Positions 32,235 through 41,893 of a stretch of 64,000 bases of DNA are shown here, piece after piece. The stretch spans positions 806,001-870,000 of the forward strand of contig CAWUHX010000092.1 in NCBI GenBank assembly GCA_963922205.1. The letters are read 5' to 3'. The stretch is from Romanomermis culicivorax. Its lineage: Eukaryota > Nematoda > Enoplea > Mermithida > Mermithidae. Under the pieces are notes generated by a model. The model searched no databases and was not told the DNA's origin. It saw only the letters and a list, made by a program, of their open reading frames with translations. Numbering within the stretch: the first letter of the stretch is position 1; the number at the start of each line of letters is the position of its first letter. The translations under genes were made by a program, and so were the position numbers.

Positions 32235-32326
32235 GTTTGTCGGGGATGGACATAGTCTATCTCCAGGTTGTGAAGAAATAGCCAAAGTCGACGCGATTTG
32301 CGTCGACGCCGATTTGCATAGACACC

Positions 32327-32743
32327 GTGCATAAAAATGCCGGTCGTCTATGTTTTTGGTCATTCTTTGATTATTGTTTATTTTATAATAAAGTGAATCG
32401 GCGGCCTATTGGCCATTTTGTTATAATATTAATTTATTATATTTTGTGGAGATTATTCCCCCGAAATACAACGTCCCTCGCCTGGACAATTATTGGACGA
32501 CTCGCAGCGGAGGGAACGCAGGTTAGACCCCGGATCTCTGGAGTGCCACCCAGCGTGCAAGTCTACATTTACAACTCAATTCTCGGCCTGACTTCTAGGT
32601 TTGTCCCTGATTTGAGGTTACTTGAGCTCAGAGAGTATCTAATCTTCTGCAGTTCTTTGGAACGAAAGCAGGAGATCTTTGTTGACTTTGAGACTGATCG
32701 AACTGTTGCAAACTTATTCTACCTAAGGTTTCGGCCTGATTAG
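32327..32743 (+). CDS. Unassigned 138-codon open frame, doubtful
   Basis: An uninterrupted frame with a more balanced base composition than its surroundings. A hydrophobic stretch lies near residues 30-45, followed by a charged part ending NLFYLRFRPD. No domain was recognised, no splice sites frame it, and it sits inside a block of nested transposons between a MITE and other repeats. It could be a fragment of a mobile-element protein or LTR rather than a host gene. Confidence 0.25.
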   Translation: MHKNAGRLCFWSFFDYCLFYNKVNRRPIGHFVIILIYYILWRLFPRNTTSLAWTIIGRLAAEGTQVRPRISGVPPSVQVYIYNSILGLTSRFVPDLRLLELREYLIFCSSLERKQEIFVDFETDRTVANLFYLRFRPD

Positions 32744-33209
32744 GTGAATCAGCGAGTGACTGATTAGGTCTATTTTTGATACCAATTCATTTATTTATAT
32801 TTCACAACCTCAACCAAAGTCTCATTTCAACAGGTTGGCACGATATTCATGCAAATTAGTGCGGTGAAAATATCTTCAGTTATGATTTTATCAAACTTTT
32901 GGCAATAAACTTTTTAAAGATTTTCAGTATGTTTTTACGGTGAAAAAAAGGCACAAATTTTTTTTGGCCTTTCGTCACTTGTGCTAATTGGCACTAATGT
33001 CCGTGCAGGGTTTTTTTGCATACAGCAACCAAATTTCGGGCTGTGCAACCAAATTTTCTCTGTCAAGTTGCACAGTGCAACTTCAAGCCTGACTGCTCTT
33101 TTGATTAGGCTACAGGGTTTCCTGTCCGGAGATGCATTTTTATGCGTCGTAAACCGAAAAGTAGTAAAAATTTCCCCACTATTCAATAAATTTTCTGTAT
33201 TATTCCAGT

Positions 33210-33432
33210 CATACCTGTAAGACCTCCGACCAGTTGGGGGGGGGTAAATCCGAAATTTGGGGGGGGGGGTAGGAAAAAGTCGAAATTTTTCCCAAAAAAG
33301 GCCAAAAAACATACACTTTTTTGAAATTTTTTTTCCAAACTGGGGGGGGGGGGGGTTGGGGGGAAATGATTTTGGGTACAGGGTTGGCCGAGTTGGGGGG
33401 GGGCCCAACCCCCCCCCCCAAGTACAGGTATG
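33210..33432. mobile_element. hAT-type MITE with long G runs
   Basis: The termini CATACCTGTA and TACAGGTATG are inverted. A perfect 8-base target duplication, ATTCCAGT, flanks them (33202-33209 and 33433-33440). The plus strand contains at least five G runs of 6 to 15 bases, so G-quadruplex formation is plausible. Minus-strand frames here encode only proline-rich repeat translation. Confidence 0.88.
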
Positions 33433-33832
33433 ATTCCAGTGCGCGGTTAGAAAATGCCATTCTAGCTAATGCTCATAGCTTTTAATTATCAACATGTTAT
33501 GGATAAATGTTTGATCCTGTGTTGTTCTTTGGCGAATTTAACGAGAAAGAAGATTTTTCTTGGTCTCCCATAAAATTTTTTGCGATCTTTAAGAAAATTT
33601 CGACATTTGTGCGATAACAACATTTTGAGTCTAAGTAGAAATTTTTGCTGGTGGGAGAATCGAAATTCTTCGTTGCTTTCCTCTGGAATTATAGTCCGTC
33701 CGACTGAAAATTCACTGAAAAATTAAACCTTCTGTCTTGGAAATAAAACTTGAAAAGATTCATTTTCCAGTGTTCTAGAATATCAAAATCCCAGAGAAAT
33801 TTTCGGCGAAAATTCGGTTTTTAAAGCCTAAA

Positions 33833-36110
33833 CCGACACGATGGAACAGTGTTTTTTGTGTGCCAAAACACGGTTTTTGGCACAAAAAAATTTTGGGATG
33901 GCACAAAAAATTTTGAGCGTTTGGGCCAATGAGCACTAATTTTTTGACTGGCCTAAGTCTAAATTTCCATGATTTTTGGTCATTTTAAAGGCTAAAAACG
34001 CAAAATTTCTCGGCGCTTGGCGCCGATTCATTGAGAGTAATAGAAATTTATTATTTTTATTAAATGCAAAGAAAATACAAGAGTAAATACGAATAATACA
34101 GAAAAGCTCATGGACGTGACAAAAACACGTGCCAATTGAGCTTCAATATTGACTATACTTTTATTTGTCTCGAACTCGAGCGAATTCCATTCAAATAGTA
34201 TATTTGTATTATCGCAACAGACTTTGAGATCATCACTGACTGGTGAATGAATATATATACAAATTGTTAGCTTCCTCTGTTCATTCAGTGGGATTGGGAA
34301 CCGAAATTTTTATTTTTGGTATTTGATTCGAACATAAAAATTGATATTGTTGGCACAATTTTTTGGATAAGATTCATTTCGGGCGCAGAGCGCCCGAAAT
34401 AAATTTACCCAGCGTTAATACCATAAATAATTATTTTTTAATTATTACAGGTAAAGTGGAAGCGCGGAAAGAAAAAATGATGAAATTTGAACGACCGGTT
34501 CAAATTCTGCTGGGTATTTTGCCATAAGATTGACATATAACTATTTTCAGACTTTTATATATATTATGAAAATTTTCAGACCATATTGGAAATATTAGCC
34601 TTTATCGTCAAAAGTCAACGAATTTGGAAATCTAATTTGAGTTTAATATTTTAATAATTTCGATTTTCATCGATTTCTGTGATTAGTGAGTACTACTCAC
34701 TGAGTAGACAATTTTTCCTGAAATTTTCCTTAGGCTTAGGCTTAGGGTACACCAGCTGCGCCCGGCTGTTGAGGCTCTTCCAAACGGAGTTGTTAGTTTA
34801 AATACAAGTGTCTTAAAGGAATATAGTGTTGATACTTTTTGGAGAAATTGTGTAGTGGTACACGCATTAAGTCCATAGGGTGGTGAACCAGGTTCGATTC
34901 TTGATTTAGGTTGGATTTCTCTGTAGGGGCCATTCCGCGCTTTGAAAATGTGCTGGATGGCTTTCTCAAGTATTAAACTACTTGAAAAGGCCAACTTGAG
35001 CAAATTTGAGAGTTTCTGCTAAAATATACTCGTTCCCAATTTTTCAATCAAAAACTCACGCGACGCGACTTAGGCATCCTTAATTTAATCTTTACATCGT
35101 TGTAAGGAAGAAATTCGTAGCCGAAAATTGAAGAAAAATATAAACTGACTGACGAATTCTACATAAAAATATCTGAATTTTTGCAGCATTCGACTCCTTT
35201 TCCTTTCCGAATCACATGAACCATTTTCTCGATCAGTTTTTCTCATCTCACTGAAGTGATTGTTAGATAAAATAAAGTAAGGACGATTTTTATACAAATT
35301 AGAGCGGCAGCGTTTTTTTTTTTCTGCACAGACATTTGTACCAATTGGTACAAGAGACCAAAAATTTTTTTCTACTAGAGACATACTGAAAACTGCGGAA
35401 AAGTTTTATGTCAAAAGTTTGATAAAAAGTGAACGTTTAAAACGCATTAATTTTTTGTAAAAATCGTGCTCAACCTGTTTTTCATCTAAACTATGTAAGT
35501 CAGATAAGAAAAAACTGTGCAAGAAAATAGTTCACGACGACTCTAAAAGAAATGGAATGCTGACAAAATTTAAATAACTCTAGAATTGTTCAGGAAGTTC
35601 AAATTCATTCACTTTTCGACTACTGTATATTATATATTTAACAACAATGTAAATACTAGGGAAAATAAAGTCGAAAATTGTGTAAATTTTCGGTCGAAAT
35701 ATTGTACCATAACAAACGATATCGATTTTTCTATTCGAATCAATTGCACACAAAAAATAAGAATTTCAGTTTTGAATCCGAATCTGACTGAATTAACGGA
35801 GAATATTCAGAATTTCTTCTCATTCAACAGTCGTTGACAGCTTATAAAGTTTGCTGCAACGATACTAATACACTGTTCGAAGAGAAATCGTTCGCGTTCG
35901 GATCAAACATAGGAAATAGGAATAGGAAATATTATTGACTCGGCGCGAAGCGCCGAAAAATTTGTGCATTTTCAGCCCCTAAAACGTCTAAAAATCAAGG
36001 AAATTTAATGTTTGACCAGCCAAAAATTTTGTGCCAATTGGCATAAACGCTAAAATTTTTTTGTGCCAAAAACCATGTTTTGGCACAAAAAACACTGTTC
36101 AGCGCTGAAA
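33833..36110. mobile_element. Composite element with ~180-base inverted ends
   Basis: 33833-34028 and 35938-36110 are inverted copies of one another. Both carry GTGCCAAAA.CA.G.TTTTGGCAC and a GGCGC hairpin (CGGCGCTTGGCGCCG and CGGCGCGAAGCGCCG) at the inner edge. Between them lies block A copy 2 (34150-34375, 35036-35280), itself split by about 650 bases with another hairpin (GGGCGCAGAGCGCCC) and the tRNA-like sequence. The nesting order can be read from these interruptions. Confidence 0.6.
34841..34923 (+). repeat. tRNA-derived SINE-like fragment
   Basis: A box A-like TGTAGTGGTACACGC (34851-34865) and a box B GGTTCGATTC (34891-34900) have normal tRNA spacing. GGAGAAA (34841) and TTTCTCT (near 34917) could form an acceptor stem, but about 13 extra bases separate the T arm from that stem. 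It is therefore not a functional tRNA. A tRNA-derived SINE head or a tRNA pseudogene fits best. Confidence 0.5.
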
Positions 36111-36320
36111 GTATCTTTATTTAAGGTAAAGTGGGGTGACTTTGATCAGAGGATGGCATTTGATAACTATTTGAGATCAGCAGGTCATTTTTGATGATGA
36201 TACGACACTAAGCAATGTTAGGAGAATATAATAAAATAAACGAATAAGTTAATTAGATGCGGAATAAATATGCAGTACATTTACGAATATGCTGTGCTTA
36301 ATCAAAAAGGCATATAGCTC

Positions 36321-37600
36321 TTACAGTTGACCAAAATTGGACTTATCCAATTTAGAACGAAAAATTTTACTATTTCTAGATGTTATTATCGATTCAGGAA
36401 GTTTATTCCAAATAGGAATGACTCTATTTGTAAAGAAGTATTTCTTAATATCAGTCCTTGGAATATCTGTTTTTAACTTCCAATTGTGGTTGGACCGGGT
36501 CTGAGAATGTGTAATGGTGCAGAAATCACTCAATTTTACATCTACTTCATGGTTTATTATCTTATATAACATAACCAAATCATTCAAACGCTTTCTACTT
36601 TCAAGTATTAGCCGATCATTATAAGAAACCTCAGGATAGTTGAGAACCCTTTTTGTGAAATATTTCTGTACTTTTTCAACGGCTCTGATGTTGTTAGTTG
36701 AGTGGGGTGACCAGATGGTAGTTTCATATTTCAGAATAGGTCTGACGTATATGTTTTGCATGCATTAGTCAGTAAAAATTTATCTTTGCTTACAAATCGA
36801 CGAAATATAAGATATAATCTGTAGTAAGCATTCTTTATAATATGGCCTATATGTTCATCAAATTAAAAATTTTTGGTTAAAAAAATACCAAGATCTGTAA
36901 CATAACTGTCAGTATCCTTAATTATTCTATCGTCAATTTTTTATTTCTTCATTTTGTTATCAAATCCAAAATGCATTACCTTACTTTTGGAAGTAGAGAG
37001 AGTTAGTTGAGATCTTTCAGACCATCTGACAATAGATTCTAAAAATTTTTGAAGGTCCCCACTGTTTTCAGCACAGCTTAAGATTTTTATATCATCAGCG
37101 AACAAAAACAGGCTTACTTCAAGTGATCGTGGTAGGTTATCTATCTATATCATTGACATATAAAAGGAATAGTAAAGGACCCAAGACACTGCCCTGTGGG
37201 ACACCACTTGTTACATTTTGAGAAGTAGATAAGGTGTTTTTTAACTTGACTCTTTGTTATCTATCATGAAGAAAATCGGTAATCCATGACAATAAATTTC
37301 CCTTGAGACTATATTTTTCCACTTTTGCAATGAGCTTTGAATGTGGTACTGTGTCAAAGGCTTTAGAAAAATCCCAATATATTACATCAACTGCCCTTTT
37401 TCTGTCAATGTTATCAACTAAGTATTTGGGGAACAGAAAGAGCTGGGTTTCGCAGGATCTTTTCTTCACAAAACCAAACTGACGATCAGAAAGACAATTA
37501 TTAACAGTAACGAAGTTGGTCACTTGAGCTTTTATGATTTTTTAAGAATCCTACAACAAACGCAAGTTAAAGATACAGGCCGATAGTTAGAACTTTCACT
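36321..37600 (-). pseudogene. Broken non-LTR retrotransposon reverse transcriptase
   Basis: Minus-strand pieces show, in order, NYRPVSLT, FDTVPHSKL preceded by [34 protein letters not shown], and a C-terminal IWSPHS...EKVQKYFTKRV block. These are the standard RT blocks of CR1/LINE-type elements. At least one stop (after the YVNDID block) and frame changes separate the open parts (37523-37257, 36761-36321). The N-terminal part and the endonuclease are missing. It is an old, 5'-truncated copy with no host function. Confidence 0.9.
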
Positions 37601-37652
37601 TTTGCTGTGTAGACAACCCCTGCTGTGAGATTGGGTTGTCTACACAGCAAAA
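37600..37652. repeat. Perfect 20-base hairpin
   Basis: The 20 bases at 37600-37619 are exactly complementary to those at 37633-37652 across a 13-base loop. It marks the boundary between the reverse transcriptase remnant and the right inverted end of the surrounding element. Confidence 0.9.
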
Positions 37653-38208
37653 ATGACCTGATCTCAAATAGTTATCAAATGCCATACTCTGATCAAAGTC
37701 GCCCCTGATCAAAGTCACCCCACTTTACCTTATGTTTTTAACAAACTTTTGGCATAAAACTTTTCAGGTTTTCAGTTTGTTTTTAGGGTGAAAAATTTTT
37801 TTTGTGCCCATTGGCAGTAATGTCCGTGCACAAAAAACACTGCGATGGAATGAAATACAATAAAACTAGCTTTTGATGGTTCTTCCAATAAAATTAAGCT
37901 AGTTTATTGATTTTAGAGTGAGCAACCAAAAATTCATCTGTGCAAACAAAATTTTTCCCCAAGTTGCACCTTGCAACCTGGCCTGTGAAAAAAAACCTGT
38001 GTCCATCCGTGCACAAAAGAAACCCTTGCTTTTGTAGAAAGCCTTGCGAACACCGTTTTTTCCTCAAATGGGGTCTTTTGAGGAAAAAAATTTCGAAATG
38101 AGGAAAAAATTTTGGGTATGGTTCTCATCGTGGAAAAAATTTTAGGGAACTCTAAACCGAAGAGATGCTTTTGGTGGACTTTAAAAAGTCAAAATCTCAA
38201 AATTTTCC

Positions 38209-38843
38209 GGCGCTTCGCGCCGGTCATGGGTATAATGATAACTATATCCGGGTAAATTACAGATGACGGTGGCCACCGAATTTACCCTACCTTTAAAATT
38301 TTCCTTAGGCCTAGGCTTAGGGTACAGCAGCTGCGCTCGAAGGGCGCAGCGCTGTAGAGGTTCTTCCAAATGTTTCGGCGTGGCCGCGGCCAAATGGTTC
38401 GGCGTGGCCACCGCCAATTTCGGCGTGGCCACCGTCATCTGTAAAAACTCCCTATATTCTATCAGGCGCGGCCGTTAGCATATCTACTCCGACTTACTAA
38501 TTAATGCTCAACAGTTTCTATCAATCAAGCTAGCTCGTTTCATTTTCTAATCGTTTACAGTCAATTATGTCGCCGAAAAGAGAGATTTTTCATGAAAGTG
38601 GAAATTGAAGACATCATTCTAGACTGGGATTTTAAAACTTTTGTTCACGAATTATCTGTTGGAGAGATTTATTTTTCAGCATTTTAGAATATAAAAACCC
38701 GAAAATTTTTCCGGCGCTACGCGCCAGAATGGGGAGCACACTACATCCGTCTGATTTTAATTTATTTCCCAACGTTATGAAGGTTCATTTTCCAGCGTTT
38801 TAGAAAAAGAAAATCCAAAAATTTTTCCGGCGCTCCGCACCGG
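38209..38843. repeat. Cluster of GGCGC hairpins in repeat DNA
   Basis: CCGGCGCTTCGCGCCGG (38208), CCGGCGCTACGCGCC (38711) and CCGGCGCTCCGCACCGG (38827) follow the same AAAATTTTTCC phrase. Each is a short strong stem in otherwise AT-rich sequence. The same motif occurs at 34011 and 35939. Confidence 0.7.
38257..38444. mobile_element. Small inverted-repeat element, CAGATGACGGTGGCCAC ends
   Basis: The left TTACAGATGACGGTGGCCAC and the right GTGGCCACCGTCATCTGTAA are exact inverted copies. The right half repeats TTCGGCGTGGCC three times. The core includes TTAGGC-like words and a GCGCAGCGCT-type hairpin shared with about 34720-34800. Confidence 0.7.
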
Positions 38844-39260
38844 ACAAAGAACTAAATAAAATTAGATGATTCTAATCGGAATCACAGAAATGTTGATAGC
38901 GGATAAATTCATGAGAACTCTATCGTTAACTTGCTTTATCCGCTCCTATAGAACACCAATATATTCTTCATGAGCTCTTTTTGACTAACAAAACCAGAAT
39001 TTTCTCAATTTTTTTCATTTTTGCAGGTTTCTGACTACAAATACAAAAAAATTCTTGGGTATGCTCCTAAAACGCATAAAAAAGCATCCGTAGCCACATT
39101 ATAAACGTTTTTAAAAATGAGGAAAAAAATTTTGGGTCCGGTTCTCATGTGGAAAAAATCTTCGAAGAAAAAAAACGGTGATTGCGAAGCGAGATCTGTC
39201 ATCATTTTGATTGGTCGAAAAAATTTATTGATTTTTACAGTTGTTTCTGGCAAATTTTCT

Positions 39261-39362
39261 GGCTTAGGCTTAGACTCAGGGTAGGCTTAGGGCTTAGGTT
39301 TACGCGCTTTAGGCTTAGGCTTAGGATCAGGTTTAGTCTTAGGCTTAGGCTTAGGCTTGGAC
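39261..39362 (+). repeat. Interstitial telomere-type array, TTAGGC
   Basis: Ten or more TTAGGC units, some degenerate, with runs such as CTTAGGCTTAGGCTTAGGC. TTAGGC is the nematode telomere unit. Smaller blocks are at 11416-11470, 31710-31815, 34728-34747, 38308-38326 and 48820-48860, in both orientations. Confidence 0.85.
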
Positions 39363-39953
39363 TCACGGTTAGGAAGGAGTAGAATACAACTTTTCGACCA
39401 ACCAAATTGAAGGTATGAAATTTCTCCACCAATCAAATTGATGACAGATCTTGGGCACCAAAAACAACAACGCAGAAATACAGTAGTGAGATACTGCGTT
39501 GGAAAATTAATAGTAAAATAACAACTCGCTTTATGCTTCGATGTTGTATTAAAATAATCAACTTCATGTCGAAATGGCCTATCGATATCTTTCGGACATC
39601 CTGTGATATTTTCTAATAGTGATCAAATAGGCATTGCATTGTTTTTCACCCTCACTGCGTATTATAGGGACAAGACAAGTTTTCTATTCCAAATGAGCAC
39701 TGAAATCAACACATAGAAACTTAATTCCTGGATCCAGGGCCGTTCTTAGGAGTTTGGCGGCCCCGGACAAACTTAGGTTTAGCGGCCCTCATTTTTTTCA
39801 ACATTTGTTGTACACAACACCATTTTTAGGTTTATGATTTACTTTGTACTGTTTGCATACAACAATAGAAAATTTTATCGAGTGCCGCTAAAAAAGGCAT
39901 TCTTTAAGCATACACTAAAAAGGTTTTAGTAGACCTAAATTCTTAGTGGCCCA

Positions 39954-40239
39954 GGGGCCGGTTTCATCAAAGAGACTTAAACTCCAGATGAGCTGTATCC
40001 TAAGCTGTCAATATGTTATACCATTGTCATTAGGCTGCAGCTCAGCTGTTGCCTAACACAGTATGTTATAACATTGTAGGGTGCGGCTCAGCTGCAGTTT
40101 AACTTTCCCGATATGTTGTGTGTGTATAAGTTAAGCTACAGTTGTGCTGCTGATGCGTAACGGCAATGGTAAAACATATAGAGTAGCTACATCAGCTGCA
40201 GCTCAGCTAGAGCTCACGTCTCTTTGATGAAACTGGCCC
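39954..40239. mobile_element. Short foldback element, family 3, copy 2
   Basis: It has the same GGGGCCG.TTTCATCAAAG termini and AGCTGCAGC-rich arms as 5817-6659, but lacks the inner arms and loop. It is 286 bases and non-coding. Confidence 0.75.
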
Positions 40240-40351
40240 GTGGGCGGCCGCCTGGTTGACTCCCACCTAAGACCGGCTCTGCCTGGATTATTAACTTTTA
40301 TGCAAAGGCCTCCAGACCAGACATACACAGCGAAAAATTTTCAGTCTATAG

Positions 40352-40733
40352 CATACATGCACAGCATAGAAATTCTGCTAGATGTCAGCCAGGACAGGGG
40401 GTGGGATAGAATAATTCCTTTTCGTTCTTGATAATGGAAAGGAAAGTCTTCCAACATCCAAGCAACATGTTCTTGAACCTTATATTAGTTAAATATGTGC
40501 AACTATTTGCTTGGACAACACTTTTAAAGTTTTAATGTTACTCCTTTGGAATCAAATACGCTTTGTTCAGAAAAATTGTTCAACTACAGCATCATTTTCA
40601 TTGATGACCTTCTTTTCTCTCTTGCTCATTTTCTTTTTGTATCTTCTCAATCATTGCTGACGGGTAAAATCTGCTGAGAGTCAGCAAGAATCTGCTGGGG
40701 GTCAACACCCCCAAACCCCCACGTGCATGTATG
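40352..40733. mobile_element. hAT-type MITE, inverted copy of the 13.5-kb element
   Basis: The termini CATACATGCAC and GTGCATGTATG are inverted. The 8-base flanks GTCTATAG and GTTTATAG match at 7 of 8. The interior is the reverse complement of 13471-14239 without the nested insertion, including a TGATGCTGTAGTTGAACAAT word. Confidence 0.85.
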
Positions 40734-40734
40734 G

Positions 40735-41893
40735 TTTATAGTCCAATAAATGAACCTCGACAAGAAAAAAATTTTTGTGCAAAAAAAACAATTTCTGGTC
40801 TCGGTCTCCTCTTTTTTTAAGATTGACTGTGCAGCAGACATAACTAGAAGTTCCAAAAAAAAAATGTTGGCTGACGATGCACGGTCATCATCTGCCTACG
40901 GAATTCTTGGAACTTTTTTACACAAAAATATGCTAAACCCACTTAGACTGCCGTCTCTTGTAGAATCAGCCGTTCTCCCAGAACCTGCAGTCTTTTTTCT
41001 ATGTCGATTTTAAAGGATTTATGGAAGGAAAGTGAAACAGTTTTAACTTAGGATTACGTCGATTACTGTTGGGTTTGTATCTGAGATATTCTACCATCGG
41101 CAATCAAGATGGTCAATTCCGCTTGTCTCCTGATTTGGGCATGTTTCTGACATGGTTGATGGTACTACAGCCCCCAAAAATTGACTGATATTGGGAAGAG
41201 CTAGTTGCTGAAAAGTTCGGTTATGATAATGCCCGGTAATATATTAGATAAGTATTTTTCTGGGAAAAATACTTCTTTTCGTAGTTGTTAAAGTTAACGA
41301 TGTTTAGCACAGAAACCACTACACGTTCATAGTTTAGTTGGTTCAGCTCTTATCGATGATGAAGCATTTTTACGACGTTGTAAGGCCATTACTGCTCTAT
41401 TACGTACGGAAAAATTGAACTAAAAGTAGTCTATGAAAGAGTGCAGTAGCTGCAGACATGAAATGAAAAACTAGAGTAGATGCTACCGGGTGAGGAAAAA
41501 CCTGCATTCAGCTATACATGTATCTTCCTAGGGTACTATTTGATTTCACTACTCTCGGAAGTTGCTTTTCTTGATCATCAAGTATCAAATCGATGTTAAG
41601 ATTCGCTCTTTTTACCGAATCCCACCAAAATCTCGAATTGTACCCCTTCTGGATGTGCTAGGATATCTGTTCCCAGAAATGTATTAGACGTATTCTCTCC
41701 GATTTCGAAATGAGAAACTCCATAGATAACACCTCTCTGCTATTTTGCATTTTTCACAAAGGAACGCTTCCTGTTTATTTAGATTATTCATATGTTTTTG
41801 AGCAGCAAACACTGACATGCTAATCAAACTAGAATCAAGCTCGAAAGCGCGAACAATCAATCAGGAAGGACTCATTTTTCTGAACGATTATGT
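40735..41893. other. Gene-free stretch
   Basis: An 87-codon plus frame at 40750-41013 starts in a poly-A-rich tract and has no recognised feature. Nothing else is supported. It includes the region 3' of the secreted cysteine-rich gene. Confidence 0.4.

Larger units (their letters stand above)
36123..37735. mobile_element. TA-flanked inverted-repeat element enclosing a reverse transcriptase remnant (family 5)
   Basis: AGGTAAAGTGGGGTGAC begins the element and its reverse complement ends it, with TA on both flanks as for Tc1/mariner-type insertion. The inverted ends extend about 75 bases (GGCATTTGATAACTATTTGA, ATCAGGTCATTTTTG). The right end carries an extra GGGCGACTTTGATCAG unit. All the DNA inside from about 36300 to 37600 is non-LTR retrotransposon sequence on the minus strand. 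Confidence 0.8.

Noticed and set aside
32935..33460. Proline-rich open frames of 83-157 codons on the minus strand
   Set aside because: They are translations of the G-run MITE and adjacent repeats.
34841..34923. Functional tRNA gene
   Set aside because: The A and B boxes are present, but extra bases between T arm and acceptor stem and a poor anticodon arm exclude a working tRNA; kept only as a SINE-like fragment.
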